A stretch of 64,000 bases of DNA from Chlorobiota bacterium (GCA_030596395.1 JAUVKF010000001.1:62001-126000), one strand, 5' to 3'. Positions 45,004 to 54,169 are shown, counted from the stretch's first letter. The notes: a model not told the origin generated them from the letters alone. Translations and numbers: made by a program.

Positions 45004-46695
45004 CTACTCCTCTGTTGCGTTTTCTAATGTTTTCATGATAGAGAACACGAAAACAGCCGAAATTAAAAGCATAACAACAAGTAGCGTAAAGAACTGCCAC
45101 ATTTCCCATTTTTCCCAGAAAGGGCCAATTAAACCAGCCAGCAAATTTCCTATAGCTGTAGAACCTAACCAACCGCCCTGCATTAATCCGGCATATTGCG
45201 GAGGTGCAACTTTCGATACAAAGGAAATCCCAATTGGGCTGTAAAACAATTCAGAAATTGTTAAGCTAAAATAGGTAGCAATCAACCAATACGGAGTGAC
45301 ACGAAGGGAGTCGGCCAAAGCTCCGGGAATAAAGTCTTTGGGTGAAACCAAACCCGTTGAAACCAGTACCATAATTAAAAAACTTGCTGCTGCAATAAAC
45401 AATCCAATACCGATTTTCCTTGGTGAACTGGGTTCTTTGCCCCTCTTGTTTAAAGCGTAAAATATCCCGATAATAATTGGTGTGAGGAACACGATGAAAA
45501 TGGGGTTAAAGTGTTGAAAAATCATTGGTGTAATAGGCATCACAGAATTAAATGCTGAAATGGAGTAATAGGCCAATCCGCCACCAACGATTATTAAAAT
45601 AGCACCCACTCCTTTCCATAGTCCGCTGGTTTTTTTCCCGATAAGTAAGATAACCCCAATGATTGCTGCAATAATGGGTAGAAGTGCATTCAGGTCGAAG
45701 AAAATATAAGTGAATGAACTCACTTCAGTAAAGGTGTAATCGCGTGCAAATATTGTGAGTGTAAATCCGTTCTGATGGAAAGCCATCCAGAAGAAGATAT
45801 TAACAATAAAAAGCAAAGCTAAAGCTGTTAAACGCTTTTTGTTTTGCTGTGGTGTTAATTCAACAATATTGTGATTTTCTTGTTGTTTGGCATGCTTGTG
45901 CATCACATCCACATGCTTGTAAGTTTTGCGGAAGACAAGGAAAATCAGTAATGAAACAAAAATACTAACCGCGGCAATCCCGAAACCATAGCTATACGAC
46001 TGGCTTAAAGTATCGATATAATAATTGCTGAAATCTGTAAGATTTGTAAACTGATAACCACCTCCCGGAACAATTGCATTTTGAGCCAAATTAGTCAGTT
46101 CTTCAGCTTTTCCAAATGTTTGTCCGTTTGCTGTGGCATTCAGATATTCATGAGCCATACTTGGGATATTGGCATTGTAAGTAAGCCCTCCTTTTCCAAG
46201 TATCCAGTTGCTCATACCCTGGGCCGCAGAAGGCGCAAAAAAGGCGCCAATGTTGATTCCCATGTAGAAAATATTGAATGCAGAATCGCGAAACTTAGTG
46301 TATTGAGCATCATCGTAAAGTTTTCCAACAAGGGCTTGCAGGTTTCCTTTAAAAAACCCGGTACCTATTGAAACTATACCAAGTGATAAATAAACGAATG
46401 ATAATCCCGAACCGGGTTGTGCCAGCATAAAATATCCGGCGATCATCAAAATAATTCCCAGCGTAATGGTTTTCCCAAAACCAAAAAACTTGTCAGCAAT
46501 GATCCCTCCCAATAATGGAATAAAATAAATTCCAAAAAGAAAAATACCATAAACCTGTCCGGCCGCTTTTGCGTCAAGGCCAAATTTTGCCTGCATAAAC
46601 AAAATGAAAATAGCCATCATGGTGTAATAACCAAAACGTTCACCCATGTTCGCAAACAAGAAAACAAAAAGTCCTTTCGGATGTCCTTTTAACAT
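45004..46695 (-). CDS. Proton-dependent oligopeptide transporter (POT/PTR2 family)
   Basis: 563 residues with twelve to fourteen membrane helices. The N-terminal FANMGERFGYYTMMAIFILF corresponds to the ExxERxxYY-type proton-coupling motif (ERFGYY), and the second family motif lies in GTGFFKGNLQALVGKLY, followed by NIFYMGINIGAFFAP. It imports di- and tripeptides with protons at the inner membrane. A large loop near residues 155-215 is periplasmic. Monocistronic with its own promoter and terminator. Confidence 0.93.
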   Translation of the reverse strand: MLKGHPKGLFVFLFANMGERFGYYTMMAIFILFMQAKFGLDAKAAGQVYGIFLFGIYFIPLLGGIIADKFFGFGKTITLGIILMIAGYFMLAQPGSGLSFVYLSLGIVSIGTGFFKGNLQALVGKLYDDAQYTKFRDSAFNIFYMGINIGAFFAPSAAQGMSNWILGKGGLTYNANIPSMAHEYLNATANGQTFGKAEELTNLAQNAIVPGGGYQFTNLTDFSNYYIDTLSQSYSYGFGIAAVSIFVSLLIFLVFRKTYKHVDVMHKHAKQQENHNIVELTPQQNKKRLTALALLFIVNIFFWMAFHQNGFTLTIFARDYTFTEVSSFTYIFFDLNALLPIIAAIIGVILLIGKKTSGLWKGVGAILIIVGGGLAYYSISAFNSVMPITPMIFQHFNPIFIVFLTPIIIGIFYALNKRGKEPSSPRKIGIGLFIAAASFLIMVLVSTGLVSPKDFIPGALADSLRVTPYWLIATYFSLTISELFYSPIGISFVSKVAPPQYAGLMQGGWLGSTAIGNLLAGLIGPFWEKWEMWQFFTLLVVMLLISAVFVFSIMKTLENATEE

Positions 46696-46735
46696 ATTGA
46701 TTGATTTTTGATTTAAATTTTTTTTCGGTAGCTGG

Positions 46736-46743
46736 CAAATGTA
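46736..46743 (-). promoter_or_regulatory. -7 box for the POT transporter gene
   Basis: Minus-strand TACATTTG, 41 bases upstream of the 46695 start. Confidence 0.45.
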
Positions 46744-46931
46744 AATAAAAATTAATGGTATTCAATTGTTGATTTATCGAGTTATTGAGATATTTGTTTG
46801 ATCCACTTGTTATTCATTCATGATACCTAAACAATTTCAGGGCGTTTTTAGAATCATTCCAAATATTGAGGGAGGGCATGCTGTAGGTGAAAACTTTATT
46901 AATCAGTATGCGGATTTCTATTTATTGCATG

Positions 46932-47018
46932 GACTGGAGTACTGGAACATTTGGAGTAATGGAGAGTAATAACTTGCATCAGTATAAAAATCTACTCCAA
47001 CACTCCACTACTCCAATA
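46932..47018. repeat. Dispersed GGAGTAATGG repeat, copy 2
   Basis: TGGACTGGAGTACTGGAAC and TTTGGAGTAATGG face CTACTCCAACACTCCACTACTCCA as an imperfect inverted repeat. It occupies part of the 389-base gap between the POT transporter and the sigma factor gene; the rest shows no gene. Confidence 0.6.
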
Positions 47019-47084
47019 AAAGATTTTTCAATTAATTTTACTTCATGTGTAATTTAATTCACCCAATATCGTCCTCCTTTTAGA

Positions 47085-47612
47085 ATGACTGCAGAAGAAT
47101 TCAAATCCCGGTTGCTACCGGTAAAAAATAAATTATTTCGCCTGGCTTTTACCCTGTTGTCAAACAGGCAGGAAGCTGAGGATGCAGTACAGGAAGTTTA
47201 TTTAAAAATGTGGGATATGCGTAAAGATCTGGTCAAATATAAAAGTACCGAGGCCCTGATGGTAACCATAACACGCAACCTGTGTTTAGATAAACTGAAA
47301 ACAAAGAAAAATAAGGCAATAAGCATAAATCAGGCATTTAATTTATCAGAAAGCAATGATCCTGAATTGGCTGCTGAGGAGATGGACATGGTGAATATCG
47401 TAAAGCAGATTATGCAGCAATTGCCGGCCCAGCAAAAAACAGTTATTCACCTGCGTGATGTTGAAGGTTATGATTATGAAGAAATAGTGGAGATCACTGG
47501 ATTTGAAATGAATTATGTACGGGTAAATATTTCGCGGGGAAGAAAAAAAATTAGAGAAACAGTTCAAAAAATGCAACGCTATGATACCAGCAAAGCTTCA
47601 AGACTTAATTGA
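47085..47612 (+). CDS. ECF-type RNA polymerase sigma factor
   Basis: 175 residues with only regions 2 and 4. Region 2 carries LFRLAFTLLSNRQEAEDAVQ and EVYLKMWDMR; region 4 carries LPAQQKTVIHLRDVEGYDYEEI and the recognition helix YVRVNISRGRKKIRE. It overlaps the next gene by 32 bases and should control the membrane protein and DUF4252 genes downstream, possibly including itself: no TAnnTTTG box lies before it. Confidence 0.92.
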   Translation: MTAEEFKSRLLPVKNKLFRLAFTLLSNRQEAEDAVQEVYLKMWDMRKDLVKYKSTEALMVTITRNLCLDKLKTKKNKAISINQAFNLSESNDPELAAEEMDMVNIVKQIMQQLPAQQKTVIHLRDVEGYDYEEIVEITGFEMNYVRVNISRGRKKIRETVQKMQRYDTSKASRLN

Positions 47613-48168
47613 AAAATTTTATGCCGGTGAAACAACTGAGCAGGAAGAAGATCAGTTGAAAGCCTACTTTAACCTCGCTGACTCTTCCAAAGATTTAGCC
47701 AGGGAAAAAGAGTATTTCATGGCCATGAATTCATTGAAAACAAAAGAGTTGGATGATACATTTGAAAAGGAATTGTTTAAACAAATCAATGATGAAAAGC
47801 CAGGCAGGAAACTCAAAGTCTGGGGTTACAGTCTTTCTGCAGTTGCAGCTACCATCACCATATTTCTGTTGGTTTGGTTCGGAACTGACATCCTGAATCC
47901 AGGAGAGGTTTACGGAACCATAAACGATCCACACCTTGCATTCGCGGAAACCCAAAAAGCACTTGACGAAATCTCGAAAAAAATGAACAAAGGACTTAAA
48001 CCGGCAAAAAAAACAGTAGATAAAGTTGAGGAAAATGTGAAGAAAACCGGTGAAGTAAAAAAATTGAACAAAGCACTTGAAAAAACAAAATCATTTCAAA
48101 AAATTGACGAGGCAAGCGAATTGTTAAAATCATTCAGCAAAGTCTATATCAATTACGGAAAATCATAA
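47581..48168 (+). CDS. Single-pass membrane protein, probable anti-sigma partner
   Basis: 195 residues: a cytoplasmic N-terminal domain of about 80 residues (LIEKFYAGETTEQEEDQLKAYF is the pattern at the head of many Bacteroidota anti-sigma proteins), one transmembrane helix at about 83-102 and a Lys-rich coiled periplasmic part (LDEISKKMNKGLKPAKK...). Overlapping the ECF sigma gene and sharing this topology, it probably holds the sigma factor at the membrane. No FecR or zinc-binding motif is present, so the assignment rests on context. Confidence 0.6.
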   Translation: MIPAKLQDLIEKFYAGETTEQEEDQLKAYFNLADSSKDLAREKEYFMAMNSLKTKELDDTFEKELFKQINDEKPGRKLKVWGYSLSAVAATITIFLLVWFGTDILNPGEVYGTINDPHLAFAETQKALDEISKKMNKGLKPAKKTVDKVEENVKKTGEVKKLNKALEKTKSFQKIDEASELLKSFSKVYINYGKS

Positions 48169-48194
48169 AAAATAAACACTTAAATAATTAAACC

Positions 48195-48728
48195 ATGAAA
48201 AAATTAGTAATCACATTGGCGATCATTGTATACGCAACTGCAAATGCCATGTACGCCCAAACAGCAATCGATGATCTTTATCATAAATATGCCGGAGAGA
48301 AAGGCTTTACCAGCATCAACATTTCACCTGAGATGTTTGGTTTTTTATCATCACTCGATATGAATGACAGTTCTGACAAAGCCCAGGAAACACAGGAAGT
48401 ACTTGACCAGCTCAGCGGACTGAAAATGCTTGTTTACGAGCCTGAAGGTGGTGCCAGCAACGAGGCTTTTCTTAAAGAGGTTAAATCATTAAGCAAGGCG
48501 AAAGGATATACTGAAATGATGTCGGTTGACAGTGAAGATGAAGTAGTAAAATTTCTTGCCAAAAAAGGATCTGACGGAAAAGTGCTCGAACTTTTAATGA
48601 TCGTATTTGATGAAAAGGAAGCAGTTGTGATGAGTATGACCGGTAACCTTGACATGAAAACTATTTCTGAGATTTCCAAATCACTGGATATTGATGGCAT
48701 GGAAAATCTTGAAAAAATAGAGGAATAA
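48195..48728 (+). CDS. DUF4252 family protein
   Basis: 177 residues with signal peptide (cut after MYAQ). YHKYAGEKGFTSINISPEMFG, LDQLSGLKMLVYEPEG and EAVVMSMTGNLDMKTISEIS are typical of DUF4252. Function unknown; the family is regularly encoded beside ECF sigma genes in Bacteroidota. Third gene of this operon. Confidence 0.85.
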   Translation: MKKLVITLAIIVYATANAMYAQTAIDDLYHKYAGEKGFTSINISPEMFGFLSSLDMNDSSDKAQETQEVLDQLSGLKMLVYEPEGGASNEAFLKEVKSLSKAKGYTEMMSVDSEDEVVKFLAKKGSDGKVLELLMIVFDEKEAVVMSMTGNLDMKTISEISKSLDIDGMENLEKIEE

Positions 48729-48747
48729 ACTTATAAAACTGATACAA

Positions 48748-49149
48748 ATGAAGAATATCGCAATCATACTATCACTTCTATTCTTAATGCCGTTTTGCAA
48801 CCTGGCCCAGGATAGGGACAAGCCCGGATTTGAATTGGAAATTGAAGATCCTGAAATGGATATTGATTTTGATGGAGACATTGACATTTTTAACTTTCTG
48901 GATAAGGTTCAAAATCTGTATATCCTGAATTTTGAGTTCGACAAGGGAGATAAGGATGACCTGACATCGTTTAAAAACAAACTAGAAAAACTGATCGAAA
49001 AGAAAGACTTTAAATCGATGGTTGACATATCGGGTGAAGGCCACGTGAGGATCTTATCACGAAGGGGCGATGGTAAAAATACATCCGATTTCCTTTTGAT
49101 TACCGAAGGTGAAGACGATGCTATGTTTTTCTGGGCAAGCGGGGAATAG
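48748..49149 (+). CDS. Small DUF4252-like secreted protein
   Basis: 133 residues. It has a signal peptide (MKNIAIILSLLFLMPFCNLAQ) with cleavage near the Gln. An acidic repeat-like stretch (LEIEDPEMDIDFDGDIDIF) follows, then VRILSRRGDGKNTSDFLLITEGEDDAMFF, which parallels the DUF4252 core in the preceding gene. Probably a divergent, shortened paralogue. Twenty bases downstream of that gene, and the end of the operon. Confidence 0.6.
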   Translation: MKNIAIILSLLFLMPFCNLAQDRDKPGFELEIEDPEMDIDFDGDIDIFNFLDKVQNLYILNFEFDKGDKDDLTSFKNKLEKLIEKKDFKSMVDISGEGHVRILSRRGDGKNTSDFLLITEGEDDAMFFWASGE

Positions 49150-49154
49150 ATTCC

Positions 49155-49673
49155 CTAAACGTTATCAAAGGCCGGTGGAAAAATCACCTGCCCTGAAATA
49201 CCATCAAGACTTCCCGGAAATAGCTCGATAGCCATAAATGCTTCATCGGGGGCTGGAAAAGGCGATTTGATGCCCCATCGCGAGGCTCGTTTAAATCCAA
49301 ATTTTGAATAATAACTGGGATAACCCAGAACAATAACTGATTCATATCCTGATTCTTTCGCTATCTGCAAGCCAAAAATTACCAGCAATTTTCCAACACT
49401 CCGCTTTTGGAATTCAGGCAATACCGCCACGGGAGCCAGTGCAAGCGATTTGTTATGATGTCCTTTATTTTTAATTGAAACGGGCGTAAATAAAATATGC
49501 CCTATCACCTCAGCTTCTGTTTCAGCAACAATAGAAAGATTGCTGTTAAATTCATCCGCTTTGCGCAGTTCTTCGATGAGTTTTCCTTCTGCCTTGCGCT
49601 TAAAGGCAACATCATTTACCCTCGTGATCCCTTGATAGTCTTCAGCTTGTTCAGGCCTGAGGTTGATATTCAT
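49155..49673 (-). CDS. GNAT family N-acetyltransferase
   Basis: 172 residues. The acetyl-CoA loop lies in LAPVAVLPEFQKRSVGKLLV (Q/RxxGxG/A-type, here QKRSVGK), preceded by the VIGHILFTPVSI strand and followed by the YESVIVLGYPSYYSKFGF segment, which resembles YhbS-type acetyltransferases. Substrate unknown. Convergent with the DUF4252 operon, with only 5 bases between the stops. Confidence 0.88.
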   Translation of the reverse strand: MNINLRPEQAEDYQGITRVNDVAFKRKAEGKLIEELRKADEFNSNLSIVAETEAEVIGHILFTPVSIKNKGHHNKSLALAPVAVLPEFQKRSVGKLLVIFGLQIAKESGYESVIVLGYPSYYSKFGFKRASRWGIKSPFPAPDEAFMAIELFPGSLDGISGQVIFPPAFDNV

Positions 49674-49721
49674 AATTTATATAGTTATATCATCAAAACT
49701 AATCAAATGATGGTAGACTGG

Positions 49722-49729
49722 CAAATGTA
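49722..49729 (-). promoter_or_regulatory. -7 box for the GNAT gene
   Basis: Minus-strand TACATTTG, 49 bases upstream of the 49673 start. Confidence 0.4.
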
Positions 49730-49772
49730 TTTTGTATTTTCGACAGCAAAATTAACTAACTAAACTAGCAGT

Positions 49773-50585
49773 ATGGATTTTGATGAAGCCCAGGAAATGG
49801 CTGAAGACCCAAACAATATTTTGGGCATATATAACTATTGTGATGCATGGTGTGAACGCTGTTTGTTTACTTCTCGCTGCCTGAATTTTAAAATGCAAAG
49901 AAAGATTGAAGAGGAGATAGAGATACAGAAACGTGAAAAAGAAAATGTAGAATTCTGGGAACAGGTGGATGAAGCGATAGCGGATGTGAAGGATTTGATG
50001 GAAGAAAATGAAACAGAAGCTGCAAGTCTGGTAGATTTAGGTTTTGATGCTGATGATGACGATGATTTAATGGCAGAGCATGAGATGCATCGAAAAAAAG
50101 CAAAGGAACAACCCATATCGAAGGCTGCCAAAAGATATATGGATGCCGTACATAACTGGTACAAAACCAAACAAGATGAAGGAATAATCACTTTTCCTGA
50201 AAAAAGAGAGGACCCTATTGTTTTTAATAAGATCGAAATTGATGATCCGGCACTTAGGCGCAGGCTGTCGATTGCCACCGAAATAGCCTTATACTATCAT
50301 TTTCAGATTTGGGTTAAAGTAAGTCGTGCGCTAACAAGCAGTTATGGCGATCATGAAAGCGATCCCGATTTCAAAGATTACCCAAAAGATTCGGATGGTT
50401 CGGCAAAAGTTGCACTATTGGCAATCGACCAATCAATAGCCGGATGGACAACCCTGTATAAACACATTCCTCCCATGCAACCTGAAGTCAGTGAATTTAT
50501 TCAACTTCTTCGGCAACTCAGAAATGCCATTGAACGGGTTTTTCCTGATGCACGTAAATTTCACCGCCCCGGACTTGATGATTAA
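49773..50585 (+). CDS. Uncharacterised protein with a C-x3-C-x2-C-x5-C motif
   Basis: 270 residues, cytoplasmic, acidic (a DDDDD stretch near residue 95). The N-terminus YNYCDAWCERCLFTSRC places four cysteines at residues 23, 27, 30 and 36, a likely zinc or iron-sulfur site. After a charged helix (about 40-110), the remaining 160 residues contain IATEIALYYHFQIWVKVSRAL and IAGWTTLYKHIPPMQP, helical and with conserved-looking aromatic positions. No family was recognised. It is divergent from the GNAT gene. Confidence 0.6.
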   Translation: MDFDEAQEMAEDPNNILGIYNYCDAWCERCLFTSRCLNFKMQRKIEEEIEIQKREKENVEFWEQVDEAIADVKDLMEENETEAASLVDLGFDADDDDDLMAEHEMHRKKAKEQPISKAAKRYMDAVHNWYKTKQDEGIITFPEKREDPIVFNKIEIDDPALRRRLSIATEIALYYHFQIWVKVSRALTSSYGDHESDPDFKDYPKDSDGSAKVALLAIDQSIAGWTTLYKHIPPMQPEVSEFIQLLRQLRNAIERVFPDARKFHRPGLDD

Positions 50586-50625
50586 AACCTTCCAGAATTT
50601 GCAAAACCCGGAAGAGTCTGAATAG
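50586..50625. repeat. REP hairpin R1, upstream of the transposase
   Basis: ACCTTCCAGAATTTGC followed by AAAACCCGGAAGAGTCTGAA; the CTTCC/GGAAG stem matches the downstream copies R2-R4. Confidence 0.8.
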
Positions 50626-50647
50626 AAATAAATAAAAGTTGAAGCAA

Positions 50648-51310
50648 ATGGATAAATTACAATACGGACGTTACTATCACATCTATAATCGTGGAATTAA
50701 TAGTTCAACTATTTTCAGACAGGAAGATGATTATGCATACTTTTTGATTTTGCTGCAAAAATATCTGCTGGCTATCGCTGATATTTATTGTTATGCCTTG
50801 ATGGGAAATCATTTTCATATTCTCGTCAAAATAAAAGATGAAAAGAATATCCCATTTCTTTCTCCTCATAGCCCTATGAAAAATGAAAATAAATGGCAAT
50901 ATCTTTCATTTGATGAGCTACGAGAATCTGGTATTCCAAAAAAACAATTGAAAAAACCAAATCCATCCCGTCAATTTTCTCATTTTTTTAATACTTATAC
51001 TAAACATTTTAACAGCAAATACAGCAGAACAGGAAGCCTTTTTGAAAAGAATTTCAAAAGAATTGAAGTATCAAATGAAGACTATCTAAGACAGTTAGTT
51101 TATTACATTCACCATAATCCATTACATCATGGTATTTCACTTGCTTTTGAGGATTATCAATGGACTTCATATAATGACTATCTTAATAAAAAACCTACAT
51201 TTCTTGACAAAAAAACCGTTATCAGCTGGTTCGATGATATTGAAGACTTTATTTATTTCCATCAAGAAGAACATGAGTTGTCATTTCTTAAGGATTGGCT
51301 GATAGATTAG
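50648..51310 (+). CDS. REP-associated tyrosine transposase (RAYT, Y1 family)
   Basis: 220 residues from ATG at 50648; a TTG at 50639 is a less likely start. YHIYNRG opens the Y1 transposase domain, the HUH metal motif is HFH at residues 55-57 (GNHFHILVKI), and the catalytic tyrosine lies in EDYLRQLVYYIHHNPLHHG. It resembles domesticated IS200/IS605-type enzymes that cut and join REP hairpins. Copies of one hairpin family flank it on both sides. The C-terminal tail is longer than the minimal domain. Confidence 0.9.
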   Translation: MDKLQYGRYYHIYNRGINSSTIFRQEDDYAYFLILLQKYLLAIADIYCYALMGNHFHILVKIKDEKNIPFLSPHSPMKNENKWQYLSFDELRESGIPKKQLKKPNPSRQFSHFFNTYTKHFNSKYSRTGSLFEKNFKRIEVSNEDYLRQLVYYIHHNPLHHGISLAFEDYQWTSYNDYLNKKPTFLDKKTVISWFDDIEDFIYFHQEEHELSFLKDWLID

Positions 51311-51450
51311 ACCTTCCAGAGTTCGTAGAATCTGGAAGAGTCTATAATAAGGCAGGTGAGTAATTCTAGCAACTCTTCCAGGTCGTTCCGACTCTGGAAG
51401 GTTGGATACAAAGACCTTCCAGAGTTTGCAAAACCTGGAAGTCTCTAAAG
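51311..51450. repeat. REP hairpins R2, R3 (inverted) and R4 downstream of the transposase
   Basis: R2 (51311-51348) starts directly after the stop codon: ACCTTCCAGAGTTCG...CTGGAAGAGTC. R3 (51371-51405) is in inverted orientation: AACTCTTCCAG...CTCTGGAAGGTTGG. R4 (51414-51450): ACCTTCCAGAGTTTGC...CCTGGAAGTCTC. A further partial AACTCTTCCA lies near 51473. Confidence 0.85.
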
Positions 51451-51510
51451 TCAACATAGATATTTCTAAAACTCTTCCAAAAGCTTCTGACACCCAATGG
51501 TTGATTTTAC

Positions 51511-51518
51511 TATTTTTG
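51511..51518 (+). promoter_or_regulatory. -7 box for valS
   Basis: TATTTTTG matches TAnnTTTG and lies 25 bases before the ATG at 51544. Confidence 0.5.
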
Positions 51519-51543
51519 CGGCTCAAAATAAGTGACTGAATTA

Positions 51544-54168
51544 ATGGATATTCCCAGTAAATACAATCCTCTAAAAAGCGAAGACAAATGGTATAGTTAC
51601 TGGATGGAAAAAAAGTATTTCCATTCGGAACCTGACGACAGAGAGCCATTCACCATTGCCATACCACCACCCAATGTAACCGGCATGTTGCACATGGGGC
51701 ATATGCTCAACAACACCATTCAGGATGTGCTGATCCGGAGGGCGAGGATGCAGGGAAAAAATGCCTGCTGGGTGCCGGGTACCGATCATGCCTCCATTGC
51801 TACCGAAGCCAAAGTGGTTGCAAAATTAAAATCTGAAGGTATCAGCAAAGCTGAGATCACACGCGAGGATTTTATGAAGCATGCCTGGGAATGGAAAGAA
51901 AAGCATGGCGGAATTATCCTCGAGCAGCTAAAAAAACTGGGCGCTTCGTGCGACTGGGACCGAACCCGGTTCACCATGGATGAGGCCCTGTACGATTCCG
52001 TAATTGATGTTTTTATCGACATGTTTAACAAAGGCCTGATCTACCGGGGTGTTCGGATGGTTAATTGGGATCCAAGTGCTAAAACTGCGGTTTCGGATGA
52101 AGAAGTTATCCATAAAGAAGTCAATTCAAAATTATATTATCTCAACTATAAAGTTGAAGGTGAAGACGATTTTATCACCATTGCAACAACCCGTCCTGAA
52201 ACAATTTTAGGCGATACCGCTGTTTGTGTACATCCTGAAGATGAACGCTTTAAACGGTTTCATGGGAAGAATGTCCTCGTTCCGCTTGTTGACAGGCCCG
52301 TACCTATCATAAAGGACGAATATGTTGATCGTGAATTTGGTACAGGTGCACTAAAAATTACGCCGGCACACGATTTAAATGATTATGAATTGGGATTGAA
52401 GCATAAGCTCAAAACCATCGATATTTTTGAAGATGATGGAACCATGAGTGAAGCTGCCGAATTATATATAGGCAAAGACCGTTTTGTTGTGCGCGATGAA
52501 ATTTTAGCTGATCTTGAGAAATCGGGCAATCTTGTAAAGGCTGAAGATTATATAAACAAAATTGGTTGTTCCGAAAGAACGGATGAAGTGATTGAACCAA
52601 AGCTCTCATTACAATGGTTTTTGAAAATGAAGGAACTCGCCAAAGGTGCCCTTGAAGTGGTTGAAAATGGTGATGTTCAATTCCATCCTCCTAAATTCAA
52701 AAATATGTATCGCCACTGGATGGAAAATATTCGCGACTGGAATATTTCGCGGCAATTGTGGTGGGGACAACAGATACCGGTTTATTACCTGCCAGATGGT
52801 GAAATGATTGCAGCCAAATCGAAAGATGAAGCATTACAAATTGCCAGAGAAAAATTCGATTCCCCTCTCAGTTTATCTGACCTGAGACAGGATGAAGATG
52901 TTGTGGACACCTGGTTTTCTTCATGGCTTTGGCCAATCTCAGTGTTCGATGGAATTCGCTTTCCGGATAATGATGACATAAAATATTACTATCCGACCAA
53001 CGACCTGGTAACTGCCCCGGATATTATTTTCTTCTGGGTTGCACGGATGATCATGGCCGGGCTGGAATACAGAAATGATATTCCGTTCAGGAACGTTTAT
53101 TTTACCGGTATTGTCCGTGATAAGATCGGCAGGAAAATGTCAAAAACTTTGGGAAATTCTCCTGATCCACTGGAATTGATCAAACATTATGGCGCTGATG
53201 GTGTACGTGTAGGCATGTTGCTTACTGCCCCTGCAGGCAACGATCTTCCGTTTGATCCGGTCTTATGCGAGCAAGGCAGAAATTTCAGCAATAAAATATG
53301 GAATGCACTCCGGCTAACACGAGGCTGGAGGATTGACAACGATCTTGAACAGTCCGAAAGCAGTAAGTTAGGTATTGAATGGTTTGAGTCGCGTTTCAAC
53401 TTAACACTTAAAGAGATTGAAGGTTATTTCTTAAAATATCGCCTTTCGGATGCCCTGATGGCGATCTACAAGCTGATCTGGGATGACTTTTGTAGTTGGT
53501 ATCTCGAAATTGTAAAACCGGCTTATCAAAAGCCAATTGATGCAGCAACCTACCAGGCTACCATTGACTTTTTTGAAAAACTCATGAAAATCCTTCATCC
53601 GTATATGCCGTTCCTGACCGAAGAAATCTGGCATATGCTTCGTGACCGGGAAGAAGGAGATGATATAATAATAGCTGAGATGCCCGAATCGCAAAAAAGT
53701 GAGCAGAAGATCATCAAAGCATTTGAAAAGGCAGAAGATGTGATTATTGGGATTAGAAAAGTCCGTAAAGAGAAAAACATCCTCAACAGGGAAAGCATCA
53801 AGCTGATGCTTCAACAGGGAAAACATGATGAAAGTAAATTTTATCCTGTTGTTGCTAAACTTGGTAATATTGAGCACATTGAGGAAGTCTCCGAAAAACC
53901 CTCAAATGCAATCACTTTTATTGTGGGTGCACAGGAATATTATATCCCGCTCACAGGAAGCATTGATGTGGAGGCTGAAGTTGCCAAACTGGAGGAAGAA
54001 TTAAAATACACCGAAGGCTTCTTAAATTCAGTCATGAAAAAGCTTTCCAATGAGCGGTTTGTAAACAATGCACCCGAAGCAGTGGTTGCCAAAGAAAAAC
54101 AAAAACTTGCTGATGCAGAAGAAAGAGTTAAAGTGCTGAAAGATCAGTTGGCCGGTTTAAAAGCCTAA
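51544..54168 (+). CDS. valS: Valyl-tRNA synthetase
   Basis: 874 residues. It charges tRNA-Val. The HIGH motif appears as HMGH in PPNVTGMLHMGHMLN, the KMSKS motif as KMSKT in GRKMSKTLGNSPDP, and the editing (CP1) domain contains TTRPETILGDTAV. The C-terminal coiled arm (VEAEVAKLEEELKYTEGFL) is the tRNA-binding domain. A GTG at 51532 would add four residues; the ATG fits the promoter spacing. Confidence 0.97.
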   Translation: MDIPSKYNPLKSEDKWYSYWMEKKYFHSEPDDREPFTIAIPPPNVTGMLHMGHMLNNTIQDVLIRRARMQGKNACWVPGTDHASIATEAKVVAKLKSEGISKAEITREDFMKHAWEWKEKHGGIILEQLKKLGASCDWDRTRFTMDEALYDSVIDVFIDMFNKGLIYRGVRMVNWDPSAKTAVSDEEVIHKEVNSKLYYLNYKVEGEDDFITIATTRPETILGDTAVCVHPEDERFKRFHGKNVLVPLVDRPVPIIKDEYVDREFGTGALKITPAHDLNDYELGLKHKLKTIDIFEDDGTMSEAAELYIGKDRFVVRDEILADLEKSGNLVKAEDYINKIGCSERTDEVIEPKLSLQWFLKMKELAKGALEVVENGDVQFHPPKFKNMYRHWMENIRDWNISRQLWWGQQIPVYYLPDGEMIAAKSKDEALQIAREKFDSPLSLSDLRQDEDVVDTWFSSWLWPISVFDGIRFPDNDDIKYYYPTNDLVTAPDIIFFWVARMIMAGLEYRNDIPFRNVYFTGIVRDKIGRKMSKTLGNSPDPLELIKHYGADGVRVGMLLTAPAGNDLPFDPVLCEQGRNFSNKIWNALRLTRGWRIDNDLEQSESSKLGIEWFESRFNLTLKEIEGYFLKYRLSDALMAIYKLIWDDFCSWYLEIVKPAYQKPIDAATYQATIDFFEKLMKILHPYMPFLTEEIWHMLRDREEGDDIIIAEMPESQKSEQKIIKAFEKAEDVIIGIRKVRKEKNILNRESIKLMLQQGKHDESKFYPVVAKLGNIEHIEEVSEKPSNAITFIVGAQEYYIPLTGSIDVEAEVAKLEEELKYTEGFLNSVMKKLSNERFVNNAPEAVVAKEKQKLADAEERVKVLKDQLAGLKA

Positions 54169-54169
54169 C

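Noticed and set aside
49773-50585. Radical SAM enzyme on the basis of CxxxCxxC
   Set aside because: No TIM-barrel motifs follow and the fourth Cys and acidic linker point to a different metal site.
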